A stretch of DNA of 20,149 nucleotides from AE-B3B sp964543295 (GTDB taxonomy: Bacteria; Aerophobota; Aerophobia; Aerophobales; AE-B3A). Position numbers and translations under genes: made by a program. Below the pieces are notes generated by a model. It was not told where the DNA came from. It did no database searches and saw only the letters and a program-made list of their open reading frames with translations. The stretch spans positions 1 through 20,149 of the forward strand of contig CAZIXA010000039.1 in NCBI GenBank assembly GCA_964543295.1. Reading direction: 5' to 3'. Positions 13,804-20,149 of the stretch are shown here, piece after piece. How positions within the stretch are numbered: the stretch's first letter is position 1; every line of letters starts with the position of its first letter.

Positions 13804-16494
13804 ATGGATAAAATTTCCTTAACTATAGATGGTAAGAAATTGGCTGTGGAGGAAGGAACAACTATCTTGCAGGCGGCCCAAATGGTGGGGATTGAAATTC
13901 CTCATCTTTGCTATGATGAAAGGCTTACCGCCTCCAGTGCCTGTCGTCTCTGTGTAGTAGAGGTGGAAGGTTTGGAAAATTTAGTCCCTTCTTGTTCTTA
14001 TCCGGTATCAGGGGGCCTGGTAGTTAGAACCAACACAGAAAGAGTGCAAACCACAAGAAAGTTAGTCCTGGAGCTTATTCTCTCCAATCATCCTCTTGAT
14101 TGCCTTACCTGTGAGAAAAGCGGCGGGTGTGAACTGGAAAAATATGCCTATGAGTTAGGAGTCTCTTCCTCCCGGTTTAGAGGAGAGAAAAGCCATTATG
14201 GAATTGATGCCAGCAATCCTTTCATCGAAAGGGATAATGATAAATGTATCCTTTGTGGTAGATGCGTAACTGTGTGTGATGAGGTGCAGATGTGTTCTGT
14301 TTTGGATTATACCCAAAGGGGATTCAAGACCAAAATTTCCACTGGTTTTGATAAGCCCTTAACGGAGAGTAATTGCGTTTTTTGTGGTCAGTGTATAGCT
14401 GTTTGTCCTGTAGGAGCACTTACGGAAAAGGAGAGAAAGTTTAAGGGTCGAGAATGGGAACTAAGGAAAGTATCTACTATTTGTCCTTACTGTGGGTGTG
14501 GCTGCAGGATTGTGCTCAATATTAAAGAGGGAGAGGTTGTCAAAGTTACCTCTAAGCCGGAGAGTGTGGTCAATGAGGGATGGCTTTGCTCAAAAGGAAA
14601 ATTTGGTTTTCAGTTCATCCACTCACCGGATAGACTGACTACTCCCTTGATAAAAAAAGATGGTGAGTTTAGGAACGCCTCCTGGGATGAGGCTTTGAAC
14701 CTGGTGGCGAATAAATTTAAAGGGATTAAGGAAAAGTATGGAGCGGACAGCATTGCCGGGTTTTCTTCGGCTAAATGCACCAATGAGGAAAATTACCTCT
14801 TTCAGAAATTTATGCGAGCGGTAATGAATACCAATAATGTAGACCATTGTGCCAGATTATGTCATGCCTCAACTGTGGCTGGATTAGCTAGAGCTTTTGG
14901 CAGTGGAGCAATGACCAATTCCATAGCAGAGCTCGGGCATGCTCATTGTATCCTGGTCAGCGGATCCAATACCTCAGAGACCCATCCTATAATTGCTCTT
15001 CAGATTAAGGCGGCAGCGAGAAGGAATGGGGCCAGACTTATCGTGGCCGATCCACGAAAGATAGAGATGACAGAGTTTGCTTATCTTTGGCTGCGTCATA
15101 GACCAGGCACAGATGTTGCCTTATTCAATGGAATGATGAATGTTATTGTTTCTGAAGGGCTCTATGATAAAAAATTTGTAGAAAAACGCACCGAAGGTTT
15201 TGAAGAACTTAAGACGGTGGTGGAAAGATACACCCCGGATTATGTGGAGGGTATAACCGGTGTTCCTGCTAATGAGATAATTTCGGCCGCCCGCACATAC
15301 GCCGGCGCGGGGAGCGCTTCTATAGTCTATGCTATGGGTATCACTCAGCATACCACGGGGACTGACAATGTTCTTACTCTGGCTAATCTGGCTATGCTCA
15401 CCGGTAATGTGGGCAAAGAAAGCTCAGGCGTCAATCCTCTGCGGGGACAGAATAATGTCCAGGGTGCCTGTGATTTAGGGGCTCTACCCAATGTTTTCCC
15501 TGGCTACCAGCCAGTAGAAGACAAAGAGATACGGGAGAAATTTGAGAGAACCTGGGGTGTCGATTTGCCTGACAAAAACGGTCTTACTGTAGTAGAGATG
15601 GTCCACGCTATTGAAGAAGGAAAGATTAAGGCTATGTACATAATGGGGGAGAACTCTGCTCTCTCTGATCCTAATACCAATCGCACTCGGCAGGCTCTGA
15701 AGAAGCTTGATTTTTTAGTGGTACAAGATATTTTTTCCACTGAGACGACAGAGTATGCTGATATTGTTTTGCCGGCTGCCTGTTTTGCTGAAAAAGAAGG
15801 AACTTTCACTAATACAGAAAGGCGGGTGCAAAAGCTGAATAAGGCTTTTGATCCTCCCGGTGAAGCAAAGGCAGACTGGAAGATAATCTCTGAGCTAGCA
15901 GCCAGATTTGGATACAGGATGGAGTGTAATTCTCCGGCAGAAGTGATGAATGAAATAGCCTCCCTTACCCCTATATACGGGGGGATGAAATATGAGAGAT
16001 TAAGTGAAGAAGGCCTGCAATGGCCCTGTTTAGATGAGAAACACCCGGGAACCAGATTTTTGCACAGGGGCAGATTTTCCCGAGGGTTAGGTAAATTCCA
16101 TCCTACTCCCTACAAGGAGCCTGCAGAACTACCAGATGAAGAATATCCGTTTATTTTGTCTACCGGAAGAACCCTTTTCCATTGGCACACCGGGACCATG
16201 ACCCGAAGAGTGAAGGGCCTCGAGGAAATATACCCTGAGGGACTGGTAGAGATCCATCCTCAGGATGCAGAGAAGATTGGTCTTACCCCCGATGAGCTGG
16301 TGGAGGTGAGCTCCCGGCGAGGCAAAGTAGTAGCAAAAGCAGAGATTACTGAAAAATCCCCCCCTGGCACAGTTTTTATGACCTTTCACTTTAAAGAGTC
16401 AGCAGCCAATCTTTTAACTATCGACGCTCTGGACCCTGTTGCCAAAATCCCTGAATATAAGGTATGTGCAGTAAAAGTTCAAAAGGTAAGTTGA
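13804..16494 (+). CDS. fdhA: Formate dehydrogenase catalytic subunit with NuoG-like N-terminus
   Basis: The 896-residue product is a cytoplasmic Mo/W-bis-pterin formate dehydrogenase; no Tat or other signal is present. The N-terminus is NuoG-like: a [2Fe-2S] site (C36, C47, C50, C64), a His-ligated [4Fe-4S] site (H96, C100, C103, C109) and two ferredoxin-type clusters (C148-C158 and C191-C201 sets). The catalytic part begins with a [4Fe-4S] motif CPYCGCGC (227-234, with C262). The metal ligand is C353 followed by H354 in DHCARLCHAS, where E. coli FdhF has selenocysteine; here the codon is TGT. The PLRGQNNVQGACDLG segment holds the conserved active-site Arg. I chose the ATG at 13804, five bases after the previous stop, with GGAAGG upstream; an in-frame ATG at 13762 overlaps the previous gene and adds an unrelated extension. 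It oxidises formate or reduces CO2. Confidence 0.95.
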   Translation: MDKISLTIDGKKLAVEEGTTILQAAQMVGIEIPHLCYDERLTASSACRLCVVEVEGLENLVPSCSYPVSGGLVVRTNTERVQTTRKLVLELILSNHPLDCLTCEKSGGCELEKYAYELGVSSSRFRGEKSHYGIDASNPFIERDNDKCILCGRCVTVCDEVQMCSVLDYTQRGFKTKISTGFDKPLTESNCVFCGQCIAVCPVGALTEKERKFKGREWELRKVSTICPYCGCGCRIVLNIKEGEVVKVTSKPESVVNEGWLCSKGKFGFQFIHSPDRLTTPLIKKDGEFRNASWDEALNLVANKFKGIKEKYGADSIAGFSSAKCTNEENYLFQKFMRAVMNTNNVDHCARLCHASTVAGLARAFGSGAMTNSIAELGHAHCILVSGSNTSETHPIIALQIKAAARRNGARLIVADPRKIEMTEFAYLWLRHRPGTDVALFNGMMNVIVSEGLYDKKFVEKRTEGFEELKTVVERYTPDYVEGITGVPANEIISAARTYAGAGSASIVYAMGITQHTTGTDNVLTLANLAMLTGNVGKESSGVNPLRGQNNVQGACDLGALPNVFPGYQPVEDKEIREKFERTWGVDLPDKNGLTVVEMVHAIEEGKIKAMYIMGENSALSDPNTNRTRQALKKLDFLVVQDIFSTETTEYADIVLPAACFAEKEGTFTNTERRVQKLNKAFDPPGEAKADWKIISELAARFGYRMECNSPAEVMNEIASLTPIYGGMKYERLSEEGLQWPCLDEKHPGTRFLHRGRFSRGLGKFHPTPYKEPAELPDEEYPFILSTGRTLFHWHTGTMTRRVKGLEEIYPEGLVEIHPQDAEKIGLTPDELVEVSSRRGKVVAKAEITEKSPPGTVFMTFHFKESAANLLTIDALDPVAKIPEYKVCAVKVQKVS

Positions 16495-16529
16495 TAAGAA
16501 GAGCAAAATAAGGGACTTACCACGTTCGC

Positions 16530-16558
16530 TTGACAGATATCTAAATCTAAGGTAATCT
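16530..16558 (+). promoter_or_regulatory. Candidate promoter and shared box before tup operon
   Basis: TTGACA at 16530-16535 is a perfect -35 box. TAATCT follows at 16553-16558 after 17 bases, but matches the -10 consensus at only three of six positions. TTGACAGATATCTAAATCT at 16530-16548 is identical to 19561-19579 before the thioesterase-moeA genes. The spacer contains the palindrome AGATATCT, which could be an operator for a dimeric regulator. A transcript starting here would run through the riboswitch. Confidence 0.45.
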
Positions 16559-16572
16559 TATTTACAAGTTCT

Positions 16573-16594
16573 TTGACAGATTCTGTCAATTTTT
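16573..16594 (+). terminator. Hairpin TTGACAG/CTGTCAA with T-run after fdhA
   Basis: TTGACAG (16573-16579) and CTGTCAA (16583-16589) form a 7-base perfect stem with an ATT loop, followed by five T. It may be a weak intrinsic terminator for the FDH operon. The stem is short and AT-rich, and its left arm repeats the TTGACAG seen at 16530 and 19561, so an operator is the main alternative. Confidence 0.4.
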
Positions 16595-16603
16595 ATGAGA
16601 AGG

Positions 16604-16700
16604 TTTCTCCGAGTCAAAGTCCCTAAAGGCACTCCCAGGGGACCTGACCGATAGGGGATGGCAGGAAACTGCTATGCCTCCCGTGTTTGGAAAGGAGAAA
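16604..16700 (+). ncRNA. Moco/Tuco riboswitch aptamer
   Basis: This segment matches, from memory, the molybdenum/tungsten-cofactor riboswitch family (MOCO RNA motif). Recognisable conserved blocks are TCTCCGAG near the 5' end, GGCACTCCC, GACCTGACCGATAGGGGATG, GGCAGGAAACTGC (a GCAG/CTGC stem closed by a GAAA tetraloop) and ATGCCTCCCGTG. The outer stem P1 is TTTCTCC (16604-16610) with GGAGAAA (16694-16700), extendable by G-U pairs. The distance between CACTCCC and GACC is short, which would suit the compact variants proposed to sense the tungsten cofactor, but I cannot align it to be sure. It precedes a tungstate transporter and follows a pterin-dependent formate dehydrogenase, so sensing the finished cofactor to limit metal uptake is the likely role. 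A downstream terminator completes the switch. Confidence 0.88.
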
Positions 16701-16714
16701 TTACCTTTTTCTCT

Positions 16715-16752
16715 AAAGCCAATATCTTTCCAAACGATATTGGCTTTTTTTT
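16715..16752 (+). terminator. Riboswitch intrinsic terminator
   Basis: AAAGCCAATATC (16715-16726) pairs perfectly with GATATTGGCTTT (16736-16747), a 12-base stem with a nine-base loop, and the T-tract runs to 16752. It lies 15 bases after the aptamer and 30 before the tupA start, the normal place for a transcriptional expression platform. The loop plus the closing base, CTTTCCAAAC (16726-16735), is the exact complement of GTTTGGAAAG at 16685-16694 in the aptamer's 3' end. That gives an alternative helix that could stop terminator formation when the aptamer is empty. Confidence 0.88.
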
Positions 16753-16782
16753 AATACATAAATATAATAAAGAGGGAGTAGC

Positions 16783-17763
16783 ATGGATAGCAAGATAAAA
16801 AAAGTGTTGTCGGTTGGGCTGATTTTAGTTTCGATATCGACATTAATGGCTAGCTCTGCTCAGGAGGCAGTTGCGCAAGGAGTTGCTTCTACGCCGAAAA
16901 AGGTACCTCTCCTGCCTAAAATGGAAAGGTTAAGAGTGGCTACTACTACCAGCCTTTACGATACTGGCTTATGGAGTTACCTCGAGCCAATGTTTGAGCA
17001 AAAGTACGGCGTTGAGCTGGACATCGTCTATGCTGGCACCGGGATAGCTCTGCAGTATGGAAAGAGGGGGGATGTGGATGTTCTCACCATCCATGATCGG
17101 GCACGGGAGGACGAGTTCATAAGAGAAGGATACGGTGTAAACCGAAGATGCATTGCCTATAATTATTTCCTTATTGCAGGGCCAGAAAGTGATCCGGCTG
17201 GTATAAAGGGTATGCTTCCTGAAGATGCCTTCAAAAGGCTTATGGAGGAGGGTAAAAAGAATCCTGAGAAGGCGAAGTTTATCTCTCGAGGGGATAATTC
17301 GGGAACACATGCCAAAGAAAAGGCAATCTGGCTAAAAGCAGGTTATGAATATGAGAGTGTCCAAAAATCTGGTTCATGGTATGTAGAAGCGGGTCGAGGG
17401 ATGGGGCCTACTTTACTTATGGCCAGCGAAATGCAGACTTATACTCTAACTGATAAGGGCACTTTTTTGGCTTATAAAGGCAATTTAAAGCTAGTTCCCT
17501 TAGTGGAGAAAGGGAAAATCCTGCTCAATGTCTATGCAGCACTGGCTGTTAATCCAGAGAAACATCCTAAGGTCAACATTAAAATGGCCAACAATTTGAT
17601 AAATTTCCTTATATCTGACGAGGTTCAGAGGCTAATTGGAGAATATGGTGTTGAAACATATGGAATGCAGCTTTTTACTCCCTGTGGTGGGGGAAAGTGT
17701 AAGGAGATAGGTTGTCCTACCTGGGAGGAGTGCGCTAAACCTGCTGAATGGCCAATAAAATGA
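16783..17763 (+). CDS. tupA: Tungstate ABC transporter substrate-binding protein
   Basis: This 326-residue exported protein binds oxyanions, most likely tungstate, for import. A signal peptide covers about residues 1-31: a KIKK basic start, a hydrophobic LSVGLILVSISTLMA core and a possible cut after SSA or AVA. The mature protein has the TupA landmarks ATTTSLYDTGL near the start and SRGDNSGTHAKE in the middle, which supply ligand-binding Ser/Thr/Arg residues in characterised TupA proteins. The C-terminus is unusual: four cysteines (301, 306, 311, 317) in PCGGGKCKEIGCPTWEEC, which I would not expect in TupA. There is no lipobox at the signal cleavage site. A strong ribosome binding site (GAGGGAG) precedes the ATG, and expression should be controlled by the upstream riboswitch. 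It overlaps tupB by the ATGA junction. Molybdate binding is the main alternative. Confidence 0.92.
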   Translation: MDSKIKKVLSVGLILVSISTLMASSAQEAVAQGVASTPKKVPLLPKMERLRVATTTSLYDTGLWSYLEPMFEQKYGVELDIVYAGTGIALQYGKRGDVDVLTIHDRAREDEFIREGYGVNRRCIAYNYFLIAGPESDPAGIKGMLPEDAFKRLMEEGKKNPEKAKFISRGDNSGTHAKEKAIWLKAGYEYESVQKSGSWYVEAGRGMGPTLLMASEMQTYTLTDKGTFLAYKGNLKLVPLVEKGKILLNVYAALAVNPEKHPKVNIKMANNLINFLISDEVQRLIGEYGVETYGMQLFTPCGGGKCKEIGCPTWEECAKPAEWPIK

Positions 17764-18449
17764 GTGAACTCTGGAAAGCCTTCTTAAGAGCCGTTGAACT
17801 CATAGTTAATCTGGATCCAGAGGTTACAGGGATAACTTGGAGGTCGCTGTATATTTCAGCGACCTCTACCATCCTGGCCTCGTTGATTTGTGTTCCTCTT
17901 GGTGGGATGATACACTTATGCAGCTTTTCAGGTAAACGAGGCCTGATAAGCATCATCCAGACCTTTTACAGTCTCCCTACGGTTTGCGTTGGCCTCCTCG
18001 TTTTCGTGCTGTTTTCCCGAGTTGGACCGCTTGGCAGGTTTGGTATTCTTTTCACTCCTACAGTCATGGTTATAGGACAGATGATACTTATTACACCGAT
18101 ATTGCTCGGGCTTACCATCTCTGCTCTAAGTGGAGTAGATAGGACGATTAAGGATAGCACCTTATCGCTCGGTGCTACTGAGCTTCAGGCTATCTGGGCT
18201 ATCATCAAGGAGGCAAGATTTGCTGTTTGGGCAGCGGTGGTCATGGGCTTTGGCCGGGCTGTTTCTGAGGTGGGTTGTGCTATGATAGTTGGTGGAAATA
18301 TCAGGGGATTTACCCGAGTGTTAACTACTGCCATCTCATTGGAAACCCAGAAAGGCGAGTTGGAATTGGCTCTTGCTCTTGGAATCATTCTCATCTCGTT
18401 GGCTCTAGTAATCAATGTCATCGTAAATACAATACAGCAGAGGTATTGA
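17760..18449 (+). CDS. tupB: Tungstate ABC transporter permease
   Basis: This 230-residue inner-membrane permease has about five or six hydrophobic segments (for example SATSTILASLICVPLG, VCVGLLVFVLF, VMVIGQMILITPILLG and LALALGIILISLALVINVIV). It also has a binding-protein-dependent transport signature (EAA-type loop) in SLGATELQAIWAIIKEARFA, followed by a Gly near the end of GRAVSEVG; this loop contacts the ATPase. It forms the translocation channel for the oxyanion delivered by TupA. The ATG at 17760 overlaps the tupA stop as ATGA, a common coupling arrangement, so I prefer it; an in-frame ATG at 17748 would add four residues. Its stop overlaps the next start (TGATG), so tupABC is one tightly coupled unit. 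Confidence 0.92.
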   Translation: MSELWKAFLRAVELIVNLDPEVTGITWRSLYISATSTILASLICVPLGGMIHLCSFSGKRGLISIIQTFYSLPTVCVGLLVFVLFSRVGPLGRFGILFTPTVMVIGQMILITPILLGLTISALSGVDRTIKDSTLSLGATELQAIWAIIKEARFAVWAAVVMGFGRAVSEVGCAMIVGGNIRGFTRVLTTAISLETQKGELELALALGIILISLALVINVIVNTIQQRY

Positions 18450-19528
18450 TGTTCCTGATAGAAGTAGAGGATTTGTATCAGCGCTATGGCTCTAAAGAAG
18501 TACTAAAAGGGCTTACCCTATCCATAGAGAAAGGAGAAGTGTTTGCTCTAATTGGTCCAACTGGTGCTGGAAAAAGCACACTCTTACGGCTCCTTGACCA
18601 GCTTGAGAACCCTGTTTCAGGTAAGATACATTTTGCCGGAAAGGATGTTTCAAACTCACCAAAGCTGAGATTAGAGAGACGCCGTAAGATGGCGATGTTG
18701 TTTCAAAAGCCGGTAGTTTTTAATGCCAGTGTCTATGATAATATCGCTTATCCTCTTAAAATAAGAGGCTATAAGAGAAAAAGTATTTTTAAAAAAGTTA
18801 GCAAAATGCTGGAAATGGTTGATCTCAAAGGCTATCAAAAAAGGAATGCGCGGACACTCTCCGGCGGGGAGACCCAGAGGGTGGCTTTGGCTCGAGCCAT
18901 GATCACTGAGCCGGAAGTGCTTCTATTGGACGAGCCAACAGCAAATCTTGACCCTTTAAGCGTAAACCTGATCGAGGAAATTATCTTGCGCTTTAACTAC
19001 GAGCAAGGAACCACTATAGTGATGGCAACGCATGATATGTCCCAGGGACAACGCCTTGCTAACAGGATAAGTGTGTTAATGGAGGGCGAACTTATCCAGG
19101 TGGACAGGTCAAGCAAGATTTTTAACACCCCCAAGGATATAAAAGTAGCTAAATTCGTGGGTGTGGAGAACATTTTAAAGGGAGTGATAATCTCAAATGA
19201 AGATGGGGTAGTTCGCATAAATGTCAATGAGCAAATCATAGAAGGAATATCGCATCGCCAAGCTGCTGAAGAGGTGTATGTTTGCATTAGGCCAGAGGAG
19301 ATAACTTTATCCCTCTTAAGACCCTCAAGCAGTGCCAGAAACTCTTTTCCTGGCGAAATAAGTCTGGTAACTTTCTCAGGACCTCTTGTCAAAATTAAGC
19401 TGAGGTGTCCTTTTCCACTTTTAGCTCTGATTACGAAAAAATCAGCCGAGGAGATGGAACTTGAGGCTGGTAAGAGGGTTTATGTCTCATTCAAAGCCAC
19501 TGCTATTCATATTATTGGCTTAAAATAA
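18449..19528 (+). CDS. tupC: Tungstate ABC transporter ATPase with TOBE-like C-terminus
   Basis: The 359-residue ATP-binding subunit energises the TupAB importer on the cytoplasmic face. It shows Walker A GPTGAGKST (36-44), Q-loop Q86, signature LSGGE (137-141), Walker B LLLDEP (158-163) and the switch H195. After about residue 235 it continues with a 120-residue C-terminal region (ILKGVIISNEDGVVRINV..., then FPGEISLVTFSGPLVKIKL). This resembles the molybdate-binding/TOBE domain of ModC or WtpC, which can sense metal and inhibit transport. That region is longer than in minimal TupC ATPases. The start ATG at 18449 shares one base with the tupB stop and has AGAGGT five bases upstream; the same frame is open further 5' but only as a shadow of tupB. 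Confidence 0.93.
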   Translation: MFLIEVEDLYQRYGSKEVLKGLTLSIEKGEVFALIGPTGAGKSTLLRLLDQLENPVSGKIHFAGKDVSNSPKLRLERRRKMAMLFQKPVVFNASVYDNIAYPLKIRGYKRKSIFKKVSKMLEMVDLKGYQKRNARTLSGGETQRVALARAMITEPEVLLLDEPTANLDPLSVNLIEEIILRFNYEQGTTIVMATHDMSQGQRLANRISVLMEGELIQVDRSSKIFNTPKDIKVAKFVGVENILKGVIISNEDGVVRINVNEQIIEGISHRQAAEEVYVCIRPEEITLSLLRPSSSARNSFPGEISLVTFSGPLVKIKLRCPFPLLALITKKSAEEMELEAGKRVYVSFKATAIHIIGLK

Positions 19529-19560
19529 GTTTGTTTATATCGACTATTCGGGCAAAGATC

Positions 19561-19579
19561 TTGACAGATATCTAAATCT
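19561..19579 (+). repeat. Second copy of the shared TTGACA box
   Basis: TTGACAGATATCTAAATCT is identical to 16530-16548, and the preceding C is also shared, making 20 matching bases. Downstream, TAGAAA follows TTGACA after 16 bases and could be a weak -10 box. The copy lies 115 bases before the thioesterase start. Two identical copies before two operons of metal-cofactor genes suggest a common regulator site overlapping the -35 region; that is inference. Confidence 0.6.
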
Positions 19580-19584
19580 GGATA

Positions 19585-19614
19585 GAAAGGGCCTTAGAGA
19601 TGGGTAAGCCTTTC
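19585..19614 (+). promoter_or_regulatory. Leader hairpin before thioesterase-moeA
   Basis: GAAAGG (19585-19590) and CTTA (19593-19596) pair with TAAG (19605-19608) and CCTTTC (19609-19614), leaving a two-base GC bulge and an eight-base loop. It would be near the 5' end of a transcript starting from the adjacent promoter box. About 80 further leader bases follow, without an evident terminator. It does not match the riboswitch upstream of tupA. Confidence 0.3.
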
Positions 19615-19693
19615 CGGAATGGAAGATCGATCAGCCAAAGCTTTTGCTGTGCGCTTAATACCTGAAAAAAAATAGATAACAAAGGAGGAGAGC

Positions 19694-20101
19694 TTGAATA
19701 GAATGGAAGATTTTAAAGATATGGTTGAAAAGGATCCTTTTGGCCGCCTTTTGGGGATACGCTTAGATAAAGTCGAGCCGGGATACGCTAAAACCCGCGT
19801 AAAAGTGAGGGGAGAGTTCCAGAATTTTTCCGGCTATGTTCATGGAGGTCTTATATTCTCTCTGGCTGATCAGGCCTTCGCGGCTGCCTCAAATTCCTTG
19901 GAGTCACTCGCCCTGGCTTTGCAAATGAGTATTAATTATCTTTCTCCTCCCGCAGTGGAGGATGAGCTAACGGCAGAGGCACGCCAGATACATTTAGGAA
20001 AGAAGATCAGTGTTTACCGAATAAAGGTAAAAAATTCCTCTGGTAAGTTAATAGCCGACTGTCAGGGCACAGTTTATCAGAAAAAAAGAGGTCATAAATG
20101 A
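19694..20101 (+). CDS. PaaI-like hotdog-fold thioesterase
   Basis: The 135-residue protein is a hotdog-fold thioesterase of the PaaI/YbgC-like group, enzymes that hydrolyse acyl-CoA or related thioesters in the cytoplasm. The diagnostic stretch is FSGYVHGGLIFSLADQAFAA (about 45-64), with the HGG turn and the acidic D59 expected to activate water. The later YLSPPAVEDELTAEA and IYRIKVKN-like strands complete the fold. I chose the TTG at 19694 as start because AAAGGAGGAG (19681-19690) lies just before it; the ATG at 19703 would be 12 bases from the same site. The gene overlaps moeA as ATGA, which is unusual company for a thioesterase and suggests co-translation. Its substrate is unknown, and the context hints at housekeeping of acyl-CoA in the same anaerobic metabolism. 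Confidence 0.85.
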   Translation: MNRMEDFKDMVEKDPFGRLLGIRLDKVEPGYAKTRVKVRGEFQNFSGYVHGGLIFSLADQAFAAASNSLESLALALQMSINYLSPPAVEDELTAEARQIHLGKKISVYRIKVKNSSGKLIADCQGTVYQKKRGHK

Positions 20102-20149
20102 TTGAGCTGGAAGAAGCGCTAGAGATTGTCCTATCCCAGGTCAAGGTTT
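20098..20149 (+). CDS. moeA: MoeA molybdopterin molybdotransferase, 5' end only
   Basis: An ATG at 20098 overlaps the stop of the thioesterase gene. The 17 visible codons read MIELEEALEIVLSQVKV, which matches the usual MoeA beginning (a short acidic I-x-x-E-E-A-L-x-I-I-L helix). MoeA inserts molybdate or tungstate into adenylylated molybdopterin. The gene is cut by the window edge, so this call rests on few residues plus the context of formate dehydrogenase, tupABC and the cofactor riboswitch. Confidence 0.7.
   Translation, partial: MIELEEALEIVLSQVKV

Noticed and set aside
14860..14866. Possible selenocysteine at the FdhA active site
   Set aside because: The metal-ligand codon is TGT (Cys), no in-frame TGA is present, and I see no selenocysteine insertion hairpin after it, so this is a Cys-type enzyme.
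18275..18448. N-terminal extension of the tupC frame inside tupB
   Set aside because: It is a shadow of the permease gene. The ABC fold starts at the ATG at 18449, which has its own ribosome binding site and overlaps the tupB stop.
1..20149. CRISPR arrays, tRNA or rRNA genes, prophage or plasmid origin
   Set aside because: I saw no regularly spaced direct repeats, no tRNA-like cloverleaf with a terminal CCA, no conserved rRNA blocks, and no integrase, capsid or replication genes.

Overview
The window looks like a chromosomal segment of an anaerobic, low-to-moderate GC bacterium with an acetogen-like or fermentative redox economy. The evidence is a soluble NAD(P)-linked formate dehydrogenase complex, a tungstate-type ABC transporter, a molybdenum/tungsten-cofactor riboswitch, moeA, an NfnA-like flavoprotein, a LarA-family protein and a group III (iron) alcohol dehydrogenase. 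Short inverted-repeat elements of the REP/MITE kind sit between genes. I cannot place the organism to phylum. An uncultured anaerobe or a Firmicutes-like lineage would both fit.

Layout. (1) 1-361 is non-coding and holds a REP-like inverted repeat. (2) 362-7021, all minus strand, reads from right to left: an NfnA/SudB-like FAD/[2Fe-2S] reductase subunit, an unrecognised fragment, a truncated cupin, an SDR dehydrogenase, a 69-residue unknown, a uroporphyrinogen-decarboxylase-family protein, a decayed transketolase C-terminal remnant, an iron-type alcohol dehydrogenase and a LarA-family protein. This looks like a carbon-catabolism cluster that is partly eroding, with at least two or three broken genes among intact ones. 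(3) 7087-9963, plus strand, is uvrA, divergent from the NfnA-like gene across a 65-base promoter region. (4) 9969-10175 is a 207-base element bounded by perfect 30-base inverted repeats, inserted exactly in front of the next operon. (5) 10188-16494 is a three-gene operon: a NuoE-like subunit, a NuoF subunit fused to a GltD/NfnB-like flavoprotein, and a formate dehydrogenase catalytic subunit carrying a NuoG-like Fe-S N-terminus with Cys rather than selenocysteine. (6) 16530-16752 is a non-coding control region: a candidate promoter, a hairpin, a Moco/Tuco riboswitch aptamer and a strong intrinsic terminator. (7) 16783-19528 is tupABC, with overlapping genes. (8) 19561-20149 has a second copy of the promoter-proximal 19-20 base motif, a small leader hairpin, a PaaI-like thioesterase with a TTG start, and the 5' end of moeA.

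How it fits together. Regions 5-8 form a coherent tungsten/molybdenum formate module: metal import (TupABC) under cofactor-sensing RNA control, metal insertion into molybdopterin (MoeA), and the enzyme that uses the cofactor (FdhA) with its electron-transfer subunits. The domain content of the FDH complex (NuoE + NuoF-NfnB fusion + NuoG-FdhA) suggests coupling of formate/CO2 to both an NAD site and an NADP site, possibly by flavin-based electron bifurcation. The most unusual observations are that complex, the 10-nucleotide complementarity between the riboswitch 3' end and its terminator loop, the identical 20-base box before both metal-cofactor operons, and the MITE abutting the FDH operon's ribosome binding site.
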